From positions 1 through 64,000 of the forward strand of contig CAYHGV010000001.1 of the NCBI GenBank assembly GCA_964356135.1: a DNA stretch of 64,000 nucleotides. The letters run 5' to 3'. Source of the DNA: CAYHGV01 sp964356135 (GTDB lineage Bacteria; Hydrothermota; Tepidihabitantia; CAYHGV01). The notes under the pieces are model-generated. The model saw only the letters and a program-made list of their open reading frames with translations. It was not told the DNA's origin and ran no database searches. Positions 40,273-49,239 of this stretch are shown piece by piece (the first letter of the stretch is position 1; each line of letters begins with the position of its first letter). The position numbers and the translations under genes are program-made.

Positions 40273-42444
40273 ATGGTTACATTAAAAATTGACGATAAAG
40301 AGATAACCGCCCAGACTGGCGAGACGGTTTTAGCGGTCTGCGAGCGGGAAGGTATCTATATACCGAAGCTCTGCTATCATAAAGAACTCGAACCCTACGG
40401 CGGCTGTCGGCTGTGCCTGGTGGAAGTGGCGGGGATGAAGAATCCGTTAGCGGCCTGCACCCTTTTTGTTCGAGATGGAATGGTGATAAAAACCGATACC
40501 CCCGAGCTTAAGCGGCTGCGCACGTTCAGTTTACAATTGATTTTATCCGAGCATCCCCATGCCTGCCTCGTCTGTACCAAAAAGGATGAGTGCGCTCAGT
40601 ACCAGGAATGTATCCAGAAGTCGGCAGTCACCGTCGGATGTAAATTCTGCACCCGGAACGGCAACTGCGAATTGCAGAAATTAGTGGAGTATTTGGGCAT
40701 TAAAGAAATTTCGGTTGCGGTCAGCTACCGCGGTCTCGGGGTTGAACGGTCAGACCCGTTCTTTGACCGGGACTACAACCTCTGTATTCTCTGCGGCCGC
40801 TGTGTGCGGATGTGCGAGCAAGTGCGAGGGGCGGCAGTCCTGGCCTTCAGCAGTCGGGGTCCGGAAACCCGGGTCGGAACCGCGTTCGGGCTCGACCATC
40901 TCGATGCCGACTGCCAGTTCTGCGGTGCCTGTGTTGATGTCTGCCCGACCGGTGCCTTGAGCGAGCGGTTCAACCGCTGGGAAGGGGCTGCGGATAGTTC
41001 GGTCAATACTGTCTGTCCTTTGTGCAGTATTGGCTGTGCGATCAATCTTAATATTAAAGAAAAGAAGGCGGTCAGCGTAACTCCGAATGAAAACCATATC
41101 TGTGTGCGGGGACGATTTGGTGTGGTTCCGCTCATCTATCATCCGAAACGGGCGACCACGCCATTATTGAAAAAAGCTAACCGCATGGTCTCGGTTGGCT
41201 GGGACGAGGCTCTCGGTTTTGCCCGAACAACCCTGAATGAAAACAGGGAAAAAACTGGCATCATCGTATCACCCCAGGTGACGGCGGAAACAATTGATGG
41301 ACTTGTGAGACTGGCGCAGACGCTCGGCTGTGCAATAGCTTCTACCGGCACGAGTCACGGTACTCCGCTCCGGGTCGAACAACTGGACCGGGATGGTGTT
41401 TATCTTTGTGTCAATACCGACATGGTCAGTGATTACTCGGTGCTCTGGTTGCAACTTCGGCACAAAGGCGGAAACCCGAAACTGGTCGTGATCGATTCGG
41501 TCGCGAACCGGAGTGCAAAGAAAGCCGACCTCTGGTTACGGCCGAAACCCGGCCAGGCAGCGGTGCTGGTCGAGTTGATCATGAGCCGGCAAGAGAAGGT
41601 CAATAAAACCGGGGTGGCAAAAACCGATATTGAACGAGCCAAAAAATTGTTAGCCGGAAAAAAAATCTATCTCGTCAGTGATCCCGAGACGGCAGCCGGG
41701 ATCAAGCTGCCAAAAACGGTTGAGCGTGTTTCCCTGGTCAGCCACATTAACGCATTTAAGATCGAACAGTCCGGCATCACGGCGACGGTTGATGAACTGT
41801 TGAACAACCGGTCGATCAACTGTCTCTACGTGGTGGGAGGGATGCCGAAACTGAGACGACCGTACCCGACGGTCATTGTTCAGGACCTGTTTCCCGACGC
41901 CGGCCAGTGTGATCTGTTTCTGCCGGCGGCAAGCTTTGCCGAAGTGAACGGCAGTTTCGTCGATATGACCGGTGGGTCAAAAAAGCTCAGCCCGGCGATT
42001 GACCCGAGAGGTAACGTCAAGCCGGACGACTGGATAGTTAATGAAATCGCCAAGGGGCTCGGCACCAAACCGACTGAGACCCGCATCGAAAAAAAGAAAC
42101 GGACTACCCAGGCTGCACCGGTGGCGATTAAGCCCACGAAGAAATTTCCCTTTTATCTTGTGGTTCGGCCCAATGCGTATAGCTATCGGAACCGACCGCT
42201 CGCTTCTCTGCTTCGAGGGTTTTCCCGGCTCCGTAACGATGACCGGCTCTGGATGAGCCCCAGGGATGCAAAAAAACTGGGCGTCAAGGATGGAGACCGG
42301 GTGACGGTCGAGAACGGTACTCTTAATTGCGTGCTGCCGGTAAAAATAACTGATGCGGTTTTGGAAGGAATGCTCCGTGCCGGCGAAGATGTAACGCTGG
42401 GGCTGACGCATGACGCAGCGGTGAGGGTGAAATGTATCGGGTGA
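40273..42444 (+). CDS. NuoG-like subunit of a soluble NAD(P)H/ferredoxin complex
   Basis: A 723-residue protein. The N-terminal [2Fe-2S] domain has Cys34, 45, 48 and 62. A His/Cys [4Fe-4S] region follows (HPHACLVC...C), then two [4Fe-4S] motifs (CILCGRCVRMCE, CQFCGACVDVCP), a Mo-family [4Fe-4S] site (CPLCSIGC...CVRG), and a molybdopterin-type domain with no Cys/Sec-His-Gly ligand, ending with a Mopterin dinucleotide-like domain. It therefore resembles NuoG, or FdhA without its active site, and should conduct electrons between clusters. It overlaps the next gene by 13 bases. Confidence 0.85.
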   Translation: MVTLKIDDKEITAQTGETVLAVCEREGIYIPKLCYHKELEPYGGCRLCLVEVAGMKNPLAACTLFVRDGMVIKTDTPELKRLRTFSLQLILSEHPHACLVCTKKDECAQYQECIQKSAVTVGCKFCTRNGNCELQKLVEYLGIKEISVAVSYRGLGVERSDPFFDRDYNLCILCGRCVRMCEQVRGAAVLAFSSRGPETRVGTAFGLDHLDADCQFCGACVDVCPTGALSERFNRWEGAADSSVNTVCPLCSIGCAINLNIKEKKAVSVTPNENHICVRGRFGVVPLIYHPKRATTPLLKKANRMVSVGWDEALGFARTTLNENREKTGIIVSPQVTAETIDGLVRLAQTLGCAIASTGTSHGTPLRVEQLDRDGVYLCVNTDMVSDYSVLWLQLRHKGGNPKLVVIDSVANRSAKKADLWLRPKPGQAAVLVELIMSRQEKVNKTGVAKTDIERAKKLLAGKKIYLVSDPETAAGIKLPKTVERVSLVSHINAFKIEQSGITATVDELLNNRSINCLYVVGGMPKLRRPYPTVIVQDLFPDAGQCDLFLPAASFAEVNGSFVDMTGGSKKLSPAIDPRGNVKPDDWIVNEIAKGLGTKPTETRIEKKKRTTQAAPVAIKPTKKFPFYLVVRPNAYSYRNRPLASLLRGFSRLRNDDRLWMSPRDAKKLGVKDGDRVTVENGTLNCVLPVKITDAVLEGMLRAGEDVTLGLTHDAAVRVKCIG

Positions 42445-43256
42445 TCGAACGGCGAGAGCTGGTTCCCAATATCCATCTTTTGGTTATCGAATCGGGATTT
42501 ATTCATGCCAATGCCCGGGCGGGTGAGTTCGTGGTGGTGCGGGCAGATGAGCCGGGCGAACGCATTCCCCTTAATCTGGTCGATTGGAATGATACGAGCG
42601 TGAGTACGGTTTTTATGGAGGTTGGAACATCAACCCGCAAGCTCGCCAGTCTCAATCCGGGTGATGCGATTCCGACGCTGGTCGGTCCGTTGGGTAAACC
42701 GACCGAGATTCCCGAGGGGAAGAACATTGTCTGCGTGGGGGGTTGCTACGGGATTGGAGCTCTCGCGCCGGTGGTTCGTGCTTTCAAAGAGAAAGGGAAT
42801 CGAGTGAGGACGGTCATTGAAGCGAGAAGCAAATTCCTTCTCTATTGGCAGGACAAGCTGAAAAAATCCAGCGACGAGTTTTACGAAATTACCCGCGATG
42901 GTTCCGCCGGCAGGAAAGGGCATATCGACAGCTTTTTGACCGAGTATCTTTCTCGCGAGCAAACTGATCTGGTCTATGCCCAGGGCTGTACCTATCTTAC
43001 CTACCTTGTTTCCGAGACGACCCGGCCGCTGAATGTCAAAACGATCGTCGGCTTGAACCCGGTGATGGTTGATGCTACCGGTATGTGCGGGGTCTGCCGG
43101 GTGGTTGTTGACGGTCAGTTAAAATTTGCCTGCGTTGACGGTCCGGAATTTAACGGTCATCAGGTTGACTGGCCGAATCTGCTTGCCCGGCGGCACACGT
43201 ATATTGACGAAGAACGGATTTCATTAAGTTTCTACGAGTGTGAGCGCTATGGCTAA
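42432..43256 (+). CDS. nfnA: NfnA/SudB-like FAD/NAD-binding subunit
   Basis: A 274-residue ferredoxin-NADP reductase-like flavoprotein matching the small subunit of NfnAB and sulfide dehydrogenase. The FAD domain (GEFVVVRADEPGERIPLNLV) is followed by an NAD-binding domain (VCVGGCYGIGALAPVVRAFK) and the [2Fe-2S] site (DATGMCGVCRVVV, FACVDGPEFNGHQVDW). In NfnAB this subunit handles NAD(H). The start overlaps the NuoG-like gene, and its partner lies 128 bp downstream. Confidence 0.9.
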   Translation: MYRVIERRELVPNIHLLVIESGFIHANARAGEFVVVRADEPGERIPLNLVDWNDTSVSTVFMEVGTSTRKLASLNPGDAIPTLVGPLGKPTEIPEGKNIVCVGGCYGIGALAPVVRAFKEKGNRVRTVIEARSKFLLYWQDKLKKSSDEFYEITRDGSAGRKGHIDSFLTEYLSREQTDLVYAQGCTYLTYLVSETTRPLNVKTIVGLNPVMVDATGMCGVCRVVVDGQLKFACVDGPEFNGHQVDWPNLLARRHTYIDEERISLSFYECERYG

Positions 43257-43268
43257 GCATACTATAAA

Positions 43269-43363
43269 AACCACGGAATACACTGAAAGCACTGAACAAC
43301 AGATTCGGATAGTTCATTATTTTCCTTCCGTGTCCGCCATAGATCGTGGCGGATCCGTGGTTA
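43269..43363. repeat. CCACGGAA-type element with nested 21-nt hairpin
   Basis: The left arm AACCACGGAATACACTGAA and right arm CCGTGTCC...ATCCGTGGTT flank the gap between the two Nfn-type genes. The hairpin TCCGCCA-N7-TGGCGGA is at 43334-43354; removing it leaves an uninterrupted arm. Confidence 0.65.
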
Positions 43364-43384
43364 CATTATTTGTCCGGGGACTTG

Positions 43385-44785
43385 ATGGCTAACATCGTTC
43401 CGAAAAAGACCGCGATGCGGGAACAGCCGGCCCAGGAACGGGTCAAAAACTTCGAAGAGGTTCCGTACGGCTACAGCCCGGAGGAGGCAATATTCGAAGC
43501 CAAGCGGTGTCTGTTGTGCAAGCGGTCAACCTGTATTGGAGGCTGTCCGGTAGAAATTGATATTCCCGGTTTTATTCAATTGATTGCCGAAGGGGATTTC
43601 AAAGGCGCGATCAAGAAATTGAAGGAAAAGAATGTCCTGCCGGCGGTGTGCGGGCGGGTCTGTCCGCAGGAGGACCAGTGTGAAAAGGTCTGCGCCCTGG
43701 CAAAAAAATTCGAACCGGTTGCCATTGGTCGATTAGAACGATTCGCCGCGGACTGGGAAGCTGCCCAGGGCGAGTCGCCCGTTCCTGAAAAGCCGGCCCC
43801 CACCGGGAAAAAGGCGGCGGTGATCGGCGCAGGTCCGGGCGGTTTGACGGTTGCCGGCGATTTAATCCGACTCGGACATGCAGTAACTATTTTCGAAGCT
43901 CTGCACAAACCGGGCGGGGTGCTGGTGTATGGCATCCCCGAATTCCGTCTGCCCAAGGCGATCGTCTACCGGGAAGTAGATTACCTCGTTCGGTCCGGGG
44001 CGAAGCTCGTCCTCGATTTTGTCGTCGGCAAAACGGCGACGATTGACCAGCTGTTAAAAGAATTCGACGCGGTCTATATCGGTACCGGTGCCGGCCTTCC
44101 CTGGTTTATGAATATTCCGGGTGAAAACCTGAACGGAGTCTATTCGGCAAATGAATACCTGACCCGCTCCAATTTGATGAAAGCCTATCTCTTTCCGGAG
44201 TATGATACTCCGATTGTGCGCGGAAAGAATGTCGCAGTGGTCGGCGGCGGAAATGTAGCGATGGACTGTGCTCGGACGGGATTGCGGCTCGGTGCGGATG
44301 AAGTCCGGATAGTCTATCGCCGCTCGAAAACCGAGATGCCGGCTCGGATCGAGGAGATTCACCATGCGGAAGGAGAAGGAATAATCTTTGAATGGTTAAC
44401 GTTACCGGTGAAATACTTCGGCGATGAAAAAGGCTGGATCAAGAGGATGGAGTGCATCAAGATGGAGCTGGGTGAGCCCGATTCATCGGGTCGAAGAAGG
44501 CCGGTGCCGATTGAAGGTTCCAATTTCATAACCGAGGTGGATACGGTGGTGTGTGCAATCGGCCAGAGTCCTAATCCACTCATTCCCCAAACGACTCCGG
44601 ATTTGAAGATTGGCAAATGGGGTAATATTGAAGTTGATCCAAAGACCAACCGCACGGCTAAAAAGGGTTGCTTTGCCGGTGGTGATGTTGTGCGGGGTGG
44701 GGCGACGGTGATTCTGGCAATGGGTGATGCCCGAGTCGCGGCGCGGTCAATGGATGAGTATATGAGAACCGGTATCTGGAAATAG
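43385..44785 (+). CDS. nfnB: NfnB/GltD-like flavoprotein subunit
   Basis: A 466-residue protein of the glutamate synthase small-chain/NfnB family. N-terminal Cys motifs for two [4Fe-4S] clusters are present (AKRCLLCKRSTCIGGCPVEI; CGRVCPQEDQCEKVC), then an FAD site (AVIGAGPGGLTVAGDLIRLG) and an NADP site (VAVVGGGNVAMDCARTGLRL), ending with FAGGDVVRGGATVILAMG. No glutamate synthase large subunit is adjacent; pairing with the NfnA-like gene points to a transhydrogenase. The start at 43385 has GGGGAC upstream. Confidence 0.9.
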   Translation: MANIVPKKTAMREQPAQERVKNFEEVPYGYSPEEAIFEAKRCLLCKRSTCIGGCPVEIDIPGFIQLIAEGDFKGAIKKLKEKNVLPAVCGRVCPQEDQCEKVCALAKKFEPVAIGRLERFAADWEAAQGESPVPEKPAPTGKKAAVIGAGPGGLTVAGDLIRLGHAVTIFEALHKPGGVLVYGIPEFRLPKAIVYREVDYLVRSGAKLVLDFVVGKTATIDQLLKEFDAVYIGTGAGLPWFMNIPGENLNGVYSANEYLTRSNLMKAYLFPEYDTPIVRGKNVAVVGGGNVAMDCARTGLRLGADEVRIVYRRSKTEMPARIEEIHHAEGEGIIFEWLTLPVKYFGDEKGWIKRMECIKMELGEPDSSGRRRPVPIEGSNFITEVDTVVCAIGQSPNPLIPQTTPDLKIGKWGNIEVDPKTNRTAKKGCFAGGDVVRGGATVILAMGDARVAARSMDEYMRTGIWK

Positions 44786-44885
44786 GCTCAACAAAAACAA
44801 TCGGCAGTTTTATCCACGAAGTGCTTTTAGAAAAACCCGGATTAAAAAATTAAATATCCCCGCGCCGACGCCGGGCGGAACTTTT

Positions 44886-46004
44886 CTACGATCCTCCTGC
44901 CCGTCCGGAATTCCTGTTATCGCGGCGGAATTTAGGCCAGGGACTCGAGGCGAGGGTGCCTGACCCGACCAGAGCGTAGAGGTAACTATCATACGAGCCG
45001 ACATAGACGGTTCCATCCAGACCGAGAGCTGGTGACGACCAGATTTCATCGCCCGTTTTGTGTTTCCATTTCAGGCTGCCATCCGATTTGAGTGCATAGA
45101 GGTAGGTATCGCCGGACCCGACATAGATGGTGCCATCCGAACCGACCGCCGGTGATGACCAGATCGAACCACCGGTCGCATATTTCCACTTGAGCGTGCC
45201 GGTCGGGTTTATTGCATACAGGCAGTTATCCTCAGAGCCGACATAGATGGTTCCATCCGGACCAATCGAAGGAGCAGACCAGATCCCTTTGCCGGTTGCG
45301 AAGCTCCATTGTAAGGTGCTGTCCGGGTTGAGCGCATAGAGGTTTTTATCCTCCGAGCCGAAATAGATGGTTCCAGCCGAGCCGATTGCGGGCGAAGAGA
45401 TCAACTTATCGCCGGTTTGATATCGCCATTTCAAGTATCCGTCGGGCTGAAGGGCATAGAGACAGCTGTCCTCGGAGCAAAAATAAATTGTTCCATCCGA
45501 ACCGATTGCCGGCGAAGACCGTATCCAGCCATTGGTTCTGAATTTCCATTTGGGACTCCCATCACCGGCTATGGCATAGAGGGCGTTATCAAGTGAGCCG
45601 AAATAGACGGTGCCGTCAGGACCGAGGGCGGGCGATGAACGGACCCAGCCGCCGGTTTTGTATTTCCATTTCAGTGTGCCGTTGGGGTTGAGCGCATAGA
45701 GGTAATCATCATCCGAACCGATATAAATCGTTCCATCCGGTCCGATGAGCGGAGAAGAGACGATCGAATAGTTTGTCCCGTATTCCCATAGTTTATTTCC
45801 GTCAGCCTTCAGTGCATAGAACTTGGAATTGATCGAGCCCACATAGACCGATCCATCGGGCGCGATTGCGGGAGATGACGAAACCTGCCCGACTGTCCAG
45901 AATCTCCACTTCAGCTTCGATGATTTTTCCGTGCAGCCGAACATAAAAACTCCTGCCATCAAGATTCCGATGCAGGAGCCAACGAACAATTTATGCCTCA
46001 ACAC
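44886..46004 (-). CDS. PQQ-type beta-propeller lipoprotein
   Basis: A 372-residue envelope protein. The signal ends in MFGC (lipid acceptor Cys about 24). The rest is eight near-identical repeats of about 40 residues with the pattern SSPAIGPDGTIYVGSxD, then YLYALNPDGTLKWKY, forming a PQQ/BamB-like propeller. Repeats are so similar that the DNA shows a 120-bp period. No catalytic site is seen; related proteins bind ligands or partners. A near-consensus promoter with a palindrome precedes it. Confidence 0.85.
   Translation of the reverse strand: MLRHKLFVGSCIGILMAGVFMFGCTEKSSKLKWRFWTVGQVSSSPAIAPDGSVYVGSINSKFYALKADGNKLWEYGTNYSIVSSPLIGPDGTIYIGSDDDYLYALNPNGTLKWKYKTGGWVRSSPALGPDGTVYFGSLDNALYAIAGDGSPKWKFRTNGWIRSSPAIGSDGTIYFCSEDSCLYALQPDGYLKWRYQTGDKLISSPAIGSAGTIYFGSEDKNLYALNPDSTLQWSFATGKGIWSAPSIGPDGTIYVGSEDNCLYAINPTGTLKWKYATGGSIWSSPAVGSDGTIYVGSGDTYLYALKSDGSLKWKHKTGDEIWSSPALGLDGTVYVGSYDSYLYALVGSGTLASSPWPKFRRDNRNSGRAGGS
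44940..45900 (-). repeat. eight 120-bp coding repeats of the propeller gene
   Basis: Within the propeller gene, a 120-bp unit recurs about eight times. Segments such as GCATAGAGG and ATGGTTCCATCCGGACCGA reappear at constant spacing. The high DNA similarity suggests recent unit duplication or conversion. Confidence 0.7.
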
Positions 46005-46074
46005 GCACCCCCTTTGGATAGTTTTTATAGATGCCCATAATCGAATTAAAATTACTAAAACCTCCTAAAATAGG

Positions 46075-46090
46075 TACAATACACATTGTA
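46075..46090. promoter_or_regulatory. palindrome at the propeller-gene transcription start
   Basis: TACAAT-ACAC-ATTGTA (46075-46090) lies immediately downstream of the -10 box of the minus-strand promoter, where a repressor would bind. No regulator is encoded nearby. Confidence 0.4.
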
Positions 46091-46094
46091 AAAT

Positions 46095-46123
46095 ATATTA
46101 TGTTATTTGTTCTGGTTTGTCAA
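46095..46123 (-). promoter_or_regulatory. near-consensus promoter of the propeller gene
   Basis: TTGACA (46123-46118), 17-base spacer, TAATAT (46100-46095) on the minus strand, giving a leader of about 85 bases. Confidence 0.65.
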
Positions 46124-46152
46124 GGGAGAAAATTGAAAGGTTCTATTTGAAG

Positions 46153-46177
46153 TAGCGCCTACCAAGGGTAGGCGCTA
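46153..46177. terminator. perfect 11-bp hairpin over the lipoprotein stop codon
   Basis: TAGCGCCTACC-AAG-GGTAGGCGCTA at 46153-46177 includes the minus-strand stop codon (46175-46177). There is no T-run, so a factor-dependent terminator or mRNA-stabilising hairpin fits as well as an intrinsic terminator. Confidence 0.45.
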
Positions 46178-46741
46178 TCTGCGGTAGGTGGCTTTAATTA
46201 CTCCCCAATCGGTAGTATCTTCTTTTAAATCTTCCCAGACCCGGATATACCAGAAATTATCAATTTTGACCAGGCTGAGCTTTAACTTGCCGGTGGCATA
46301 TTGATAGACCGAAAGGTCCAGTCGGAGTTCGTACTGCTGATAAAAACTGGCACTGTCCGAGGACGAATCCTGGGAAACAGGCGAGAGCTGCAAAAATAAA
46401 GGGGGTAGCAGCGAGGAAGTATCCAGAGCGGAAAAGATAGAGAGCGTGACCGATTCCTCGGCGGCAAAATTCCAATTGCGCAACCGACTGCCAAGATTGG
46501 GATCTAAAGTATCAACCGGATCGGCGTAGAAGACAAAAAGTTCCCGGTCAAAGCAGTCCCGATAGTTGTCGATGTTCCGGGCATTGTAGGCGGAGACGAA
46601 ATTCTTAATGACAATGCCGGGGGATATCGGGGCTTGGAAATCGCCACCGCCACCTCCAGGTTGGGGCTCGCGAGGTCTAAAAAAGTCGCAGCTAAAAACG
46701 GTAATTAATAGAAATATTGACCAGCCAGTTTTCTTCGCCAT
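46175..46741 (-). CDS. lipoprotein with NTF2/SnoaL-like layout
   Basis: A 188-residue lipoprotein: signal FLLITVFSC (acceptor Cys about 18), a Pro/Gly-rich linker (PREPQPGGGGGDF), then about 140 residues starting with IVIKNFVSAYNARNIDNYRD and ending in a strand-rich region (KIDNFWYIRVWEDL), the pattern of NTF2-like/SnoaL proteins. Function is unknown. Its Shine-Dalgarno sequence (GGAGGAG) and start lie inside the last 50 bases of the upstream barrel gene, so it is translationally coupled to it. Confidence 0.75.
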   Translation of the reverse strand: MAKKTGWSIFLLITVFSCDFFRPREPQPGGGGGDFQAPISPGIVIKNFVSAYNARNIDNYRDCFDRELFVFYADPVDTLDPNLGSRLRNWNFAAEESVTLSIFSALDTSSLLPPLFLQLSPVSQDSSSDSASFYQQYELRLDLSVYQYATGKLKLSLVKIDNFWYIRVWEDLKEDTTDWGVIKATYRR

Positions 46742-48365
46742 AGCTCCTCCTGACATTTTTGATATCTCCGACTAATTCACTCTGGTTGCCGGGTTTCCAG
46801 TTGATAGAAATTCCACCCGTCTTGTCCCACCAGGGTAACCGGCCCTGGGTATAGGGGTTGTAGTTTTCATTTTGAGAGAGTTCAAAGCTGGGCGTCAGTG
46901 AAAGATGCTGGGTCGGCAGATAGAGGATTGAGACGCCGAGTTGCTTTCTCAAAACTCCCAAGCTGAGTGCATACCGTCCCTCCTCGTGGCTGAAATAGTC
47001 TTCCCAGATTGCTCCGACCGTCAATTTGGGTAAGAGTATCGGATTGTCTTCGTAGATGGTGGTGAGACTGTAATCCTGAATTTGGGAATAGCTGTTACGT
47101 CTCGAACTAAACCGAAAGAAAAGGTAATCGAATTTACTTGAGAGGTTAGCAATAAATCGCACCGGTGACAAACCCCAGTCTACTTCCCCGTCCAGATTGT
47201 AAAAACGAGTGGTTCGGGTATTGCCGCTCATAAAACGTTCGACATAGATGAGGTCTTCGCTTGAACTCGAGAACTGGAGCCGGGACGAGAGATTGTTGCG
47301 AACGTTAAGTTGGAAATCAAGGTTCATCCGGTCGGTGAGAATATCGCGGTCATTTTTATTCAACGCATAGGGAGTGACGACCGTTTCGAGCGAAAGGCTG
47401 CGCTTGAACGAGAGATGACCGCGGCGATACTGATAGTTGAACAGAGCGTTGAAGAGTTTTTTGTCCCGATTTTCGTCGCCGCGCCCCACCATCTTCGCTT
47501 CCAGGGTATAACTCCGCTCTAAATTTAATTTCAATTCGGTATGGGCAGACGGGTTTAAGTGGAGGCCGGTGCGCAACCGCCGATTGTTCGATGCGATATC
47601 ATTCGAGGTAATGAGCCGATAGCGGGCATTGGAGAACGATGTTGCTTCTTCAAAATTGATGCTGCCGATATTGAAGATCGGGTACTGGAGTTTAACGGAG
47701 CCGGCTAACCCAGCGAGGTTTTTATCCTCAAGATTTTGAGCTAACGGATAGGATTCGCGGTTTGTCTCGCCGTTAACCGTGAAACCGAGTCGGAGTTTTT
47801 CCCAGCTGATTTCCTGGACCGGTTCGATGCCGAAATAAGCTCTTCGGTTCATCGACTGGGCAAGGGAGTAATTGGTCAACCCGCCGATGAAGAGAACATT
47901 ACCGAACTGACCCTTCAGCTCGTGTTCTTCTTCAATCCCGCTGCCCGGGATGTCGAGAGCTTTGAAGATCCGCTGGCCAAGGCTGTTTCGAAAATAAAAA
48001 TTCTGGTTCTGGAGGATGAGTTCGCCGGCTAAGAGACTATTTTCGGTTTTGAGGAGATAGGCGCCAGCCTGATAGCGATTCAAACCGCCGTTGGAGACGA
48101 GATTAAAACTGAGGAACGGCAGCGGATTGAAATAGAATTTCAAATTATAACCGGAATCTTTTATTAGCTGATTGAAAACTCGATTCTCCCGGTCGGTCCG
48201 AATAATCTCCACATCGAGGCGGTGTTTGCCGATTTTGAATCCGGAGAGATAGAAATGATGGTTTAAGAAGGCGACATCTCTATATGATGAATAGGAAGAA
48301 GTGAAATTTCCTAATCCCCAAACGCTGCTATAAACGGAGACGAGCCAGAGCGTCAGCGAGCGCAC
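46692..48365 (-). CDS. outer-membrane beta-barrel protein
   Basis: A 557-residue exported protein with a signal peptide (LTLWLVSVYSSVWG) and regular amphipathic strands through its length, ending with Phe (VNISINYRF), as expected for a Bam-inserted barrel. No plug or known family motif is visible; the many charged turns and length suggest a barrel of 20 or more strands. It starts 38 bases inside the 3' end of rsmA and ends inside the lipoprotein gene, so it is embedded in an operon with tatD and rsmA upstream. Confidence 0.65.
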   Translation of the reverse strand: MRSLTLWLVSVYSSVWGLGNFTSSYSSYRDVAFLNHHFYLSGFKIGKHRLDVEIIRTDRENRVFNQLIKDSGYNLKFYFNPLPFLSFNLVSNGGLNRYQAGAYLLKTENSLLAGELILQNQNFYFRNSLGQRIFKALDIPGSGIEEEHELKGQFGNVLFIGGLTNYSLAQSMNRRAYFGIEPVQEISWEKLRLGFTVNGETNRESYPLAQNLEDKNLAGLAGSVKLQYPIFNIGSINFEEATSFSNARYRLITSNDIASNNRRLRTGLHLNPSAHTELKLNLERSYTLEAKMVGRGDENRDKKLFNALFNYQYRRGHLSFKRSLSLETVVTPYALNKNDRDILTDRMNLDFQLNVRNNLSSRLQFSSSSEDLIYVERFMSGNTRTTRFYNLDGEVDWGLSPVRFIANLSSKFDYLFFRFSSRRNSYSQIQDYSLTTIYEDNPILLPKLTVGAIWEDYFSHEEGRYALSLGVLRKQLGVSILYLPTQHLSLTPSFELSQNENYNPYTQGRLPWWDKTGGISINWKPGNQSELVGDIKNVRRSYGEENWLVNISINYRF

Positions 48366-49179
48366 AGAATTCCTGTATGGAAAGGGTTTCCGCCCGGCGG
48401 CTTAAACTGATGCCGGTCGCCGATTCGACCTCGACAAGCTTCGATTTATCGATTGCCAGGTTTCGGGCGAGACTGTTGGCTAAGGTCTTACGCCGCTGAG
48501 CAAATGAAGCCCGGACGACGCGGAAGAAAAAATCTTCGTTCGCGGGGATCGTCGGACTTTTCGTTCTTTCCACCCGGATGGCGGCAGATGAAACCTTAGG
48601 ACGAGGCGAGAAAAACCGGGGCGGAATTGAGAAGAGCGGTTTCCGCCGGGTATAGAGCTCAAAAACAACCGTAATTGAGCCGTACTCCTTGGTTCCCGGC
48701 CGGGCACAGAGCCGCCGGGCGAATTCTCTTTGCAGGGTTAAGACGGCACAATCCCAGTAATCCCGATAGTGCAAGAGGTGAAAGAGAATCGGGGTCGACA
48801 GGGAATAGGGGAGATTGCCGATAATTTTTAGCGGTCCAAAGGTCGAGAGGTCAACCTTCAGTATATCTTCATTTATATTTAGAACATTTGCAAACTCTTC
48901 GGTCGCATCGATGAGGGCGGCGAACAAGAACCGGTCAATTTCGACCGCATAGACCTGCTTCGCTTTTCTGGCTAAGCGCCGGGTAAGCATCCCTTTGCCG
49001 GCACCAATTTCTAACACAACATCATCGGATTCAATCCCCACTGCTTCGACCAAACGGTCGGCAATTCGATTCGAAGTGAGAAAAACCTGACCCCAGCGCT
49101 TCTTGGGATGGAATTTAACCCCGATTTCCCGGACTCGCGCTTCACCAGCCGGCACAGCACCAGGGTAAGGGTAGTTCAT
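48328..49179 (-). CDS. rsmA: 16S rRNA dimethyladenosine transferase
   Basis: Dimethylates two adjacent adenines near the 3' end of 16S rRNA. The 283-residue protein has the AdoMet motif VVLEIGAGKGMLTRRLA, the acidic VEIDR, NEDILK and the catalytic NLPYSLSTPI, plus a C-terminal helical domain (SFAQRRKTLANSLA). A leading segment of about 20 residues precedes the family core (KKRWGQVFL), so the true start may be internal. It follows tatD at 60 bp. Confidence 0.93.
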   Translation of the reverse strand: MNYPYPGAVPAGEARVREIGVKFHPKKRWGQVFLTSNRIADRLVEAVGIESDDVVLEIGAGKGMLTRRLARKAKQVYAVEIDRFLFAALIDATEEFANVLNINEDILKVDLSTFGPLKIIGNLPYSLSTPILFHLLHYRDYWDCAVLTLQREFARRLCARPGTKEYGSITVVFELYTRRKPLFSIPPRFFSPRPKVSSAAIRVERTKSPTIPANEDFFFRVVRASFAQRRKTLANSLARNLAIDKSKLVEVESATGISLSRRAETLSIQEFCALADALARLRL

Positions 49180-49239
49180 GTGAATTACTGGTTAAATTCC
49201 GCAGTTATCGAAACCCCGATCGGCGATGAATACTCGGGG

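Noticed and set aside
40273..42444. [FeFe] hydrogenase HydA
   Set aside because: The H-cluster signatures (TSCxPxW, MPCxxKxxE, ExMACxGGCxxGGG) are absent; the C-terminal half is of the molybdopterin-oxidoreductase type.
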